Shown: positions 6,756 to 7,614 of the stretch, piece after piece
Numbering within the stretch: the stretch's first letter is position 1
How the letters are laid out: each line of letters opens with the position of its first letter
Origin: Rhizobiaceae bacterium
GTDB lineage: Bacteria > Pseudomonadota > Alphaproteobacteria > Rhizobiales > Rhizobiaceae
Direction of reading: 5' to 3'
Length of the DNA stretch: 7,614 nucleotides
Assembly (NCBI GenBank): GCA_014380965.1
Contig: JACMIV010000110.1
Coordinates: forward strand, 1 to 7,614
Notes under the pieces: generated by a model
Databases searched by the model: none
What the model was told of the DNA's origin: nothing
Seen by the model: the letters and a program-made list of their open reading frames with translations, nothing else
Program-made: the position numbers and the translations under genes

Positions 6756-7614
<859 letters not shown>

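Overview
This GC-rich window carries the front half of a glycerol-use locus of the kind found in Hyphomicrobiales (Rhizobiales, Alphaproteobacteria). The order is a DeoR-family GlpR, an aerobic glycerol-3-phosphate dehydrogenase, then two ABC ATPases and a permease. This matches the glpR-glpD-glpSTP(QUV) arrangement described in Rhizobium, in which glycerol enters through an ABC importer rather than through a GlpF channel. The codon bias, the alpha-type genes and an intergenic CTCGGG/CCCGAG hairpin repeat also fit that group. I cannot name a genus.

Layout: (1) 1-680, minus strand, the N-terminal 226 residues of a xylulokinase (xylB) that runs off the left edge. (2) 681-840, a divergent spacer with no recognisable promoter. 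(3) 841-1698, plus strand, a class IV PLP aminotransferase of the D-amino-acid transaminase type. (4) 1699-1845, a spacer holding a series of TTTCG motifs, including an exact 13-bp direct repeat with a 21-bp period. (5) 1846-2634, glpR. (6) 2635-2956, a 322-bp gap with two similar hairpins (a REP-like intergenic repeat) and, next to glpD, a helically phased TTTCG array with a candidate promoter. (7) 2957-4486, glpD. (8) 4487-4577, a short spacer with a stem-loop. (9) 4578-6755, glpS and glpT, the two ATPase subunits. (10) 6752 to the right edge, glpP, the first permease subunit, missing only its extreme C terminus.

How they work together: GlpS/GlpT power uptake of glycerol through GlpP and a partner permease GlpQ expected just beyond the window. 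Glycerol would be phosphorylated by a GlpK that is not here. GlpD then oxidises glycerol-3-phosphate to dihydroxyacetone phosphate and passes electrons to the quinone pool. GlpR probably represses glpR and glpD-glpSTP through the TTTCG arrays until glycerol-3-phosphate releases it.

The most notable observation is that the two ATPases have lost different, complementary catalytic motifs. GlpS keeps LSGGQ but lacks the H-loop histidine; GlpT keeps the histidine but has a ruined signature motif. The heterodimer would therefore have one canonical and one degenerate ATP site. Nothing in the window looks like a mobile element, CRISPR array, RNA gene or defence system.
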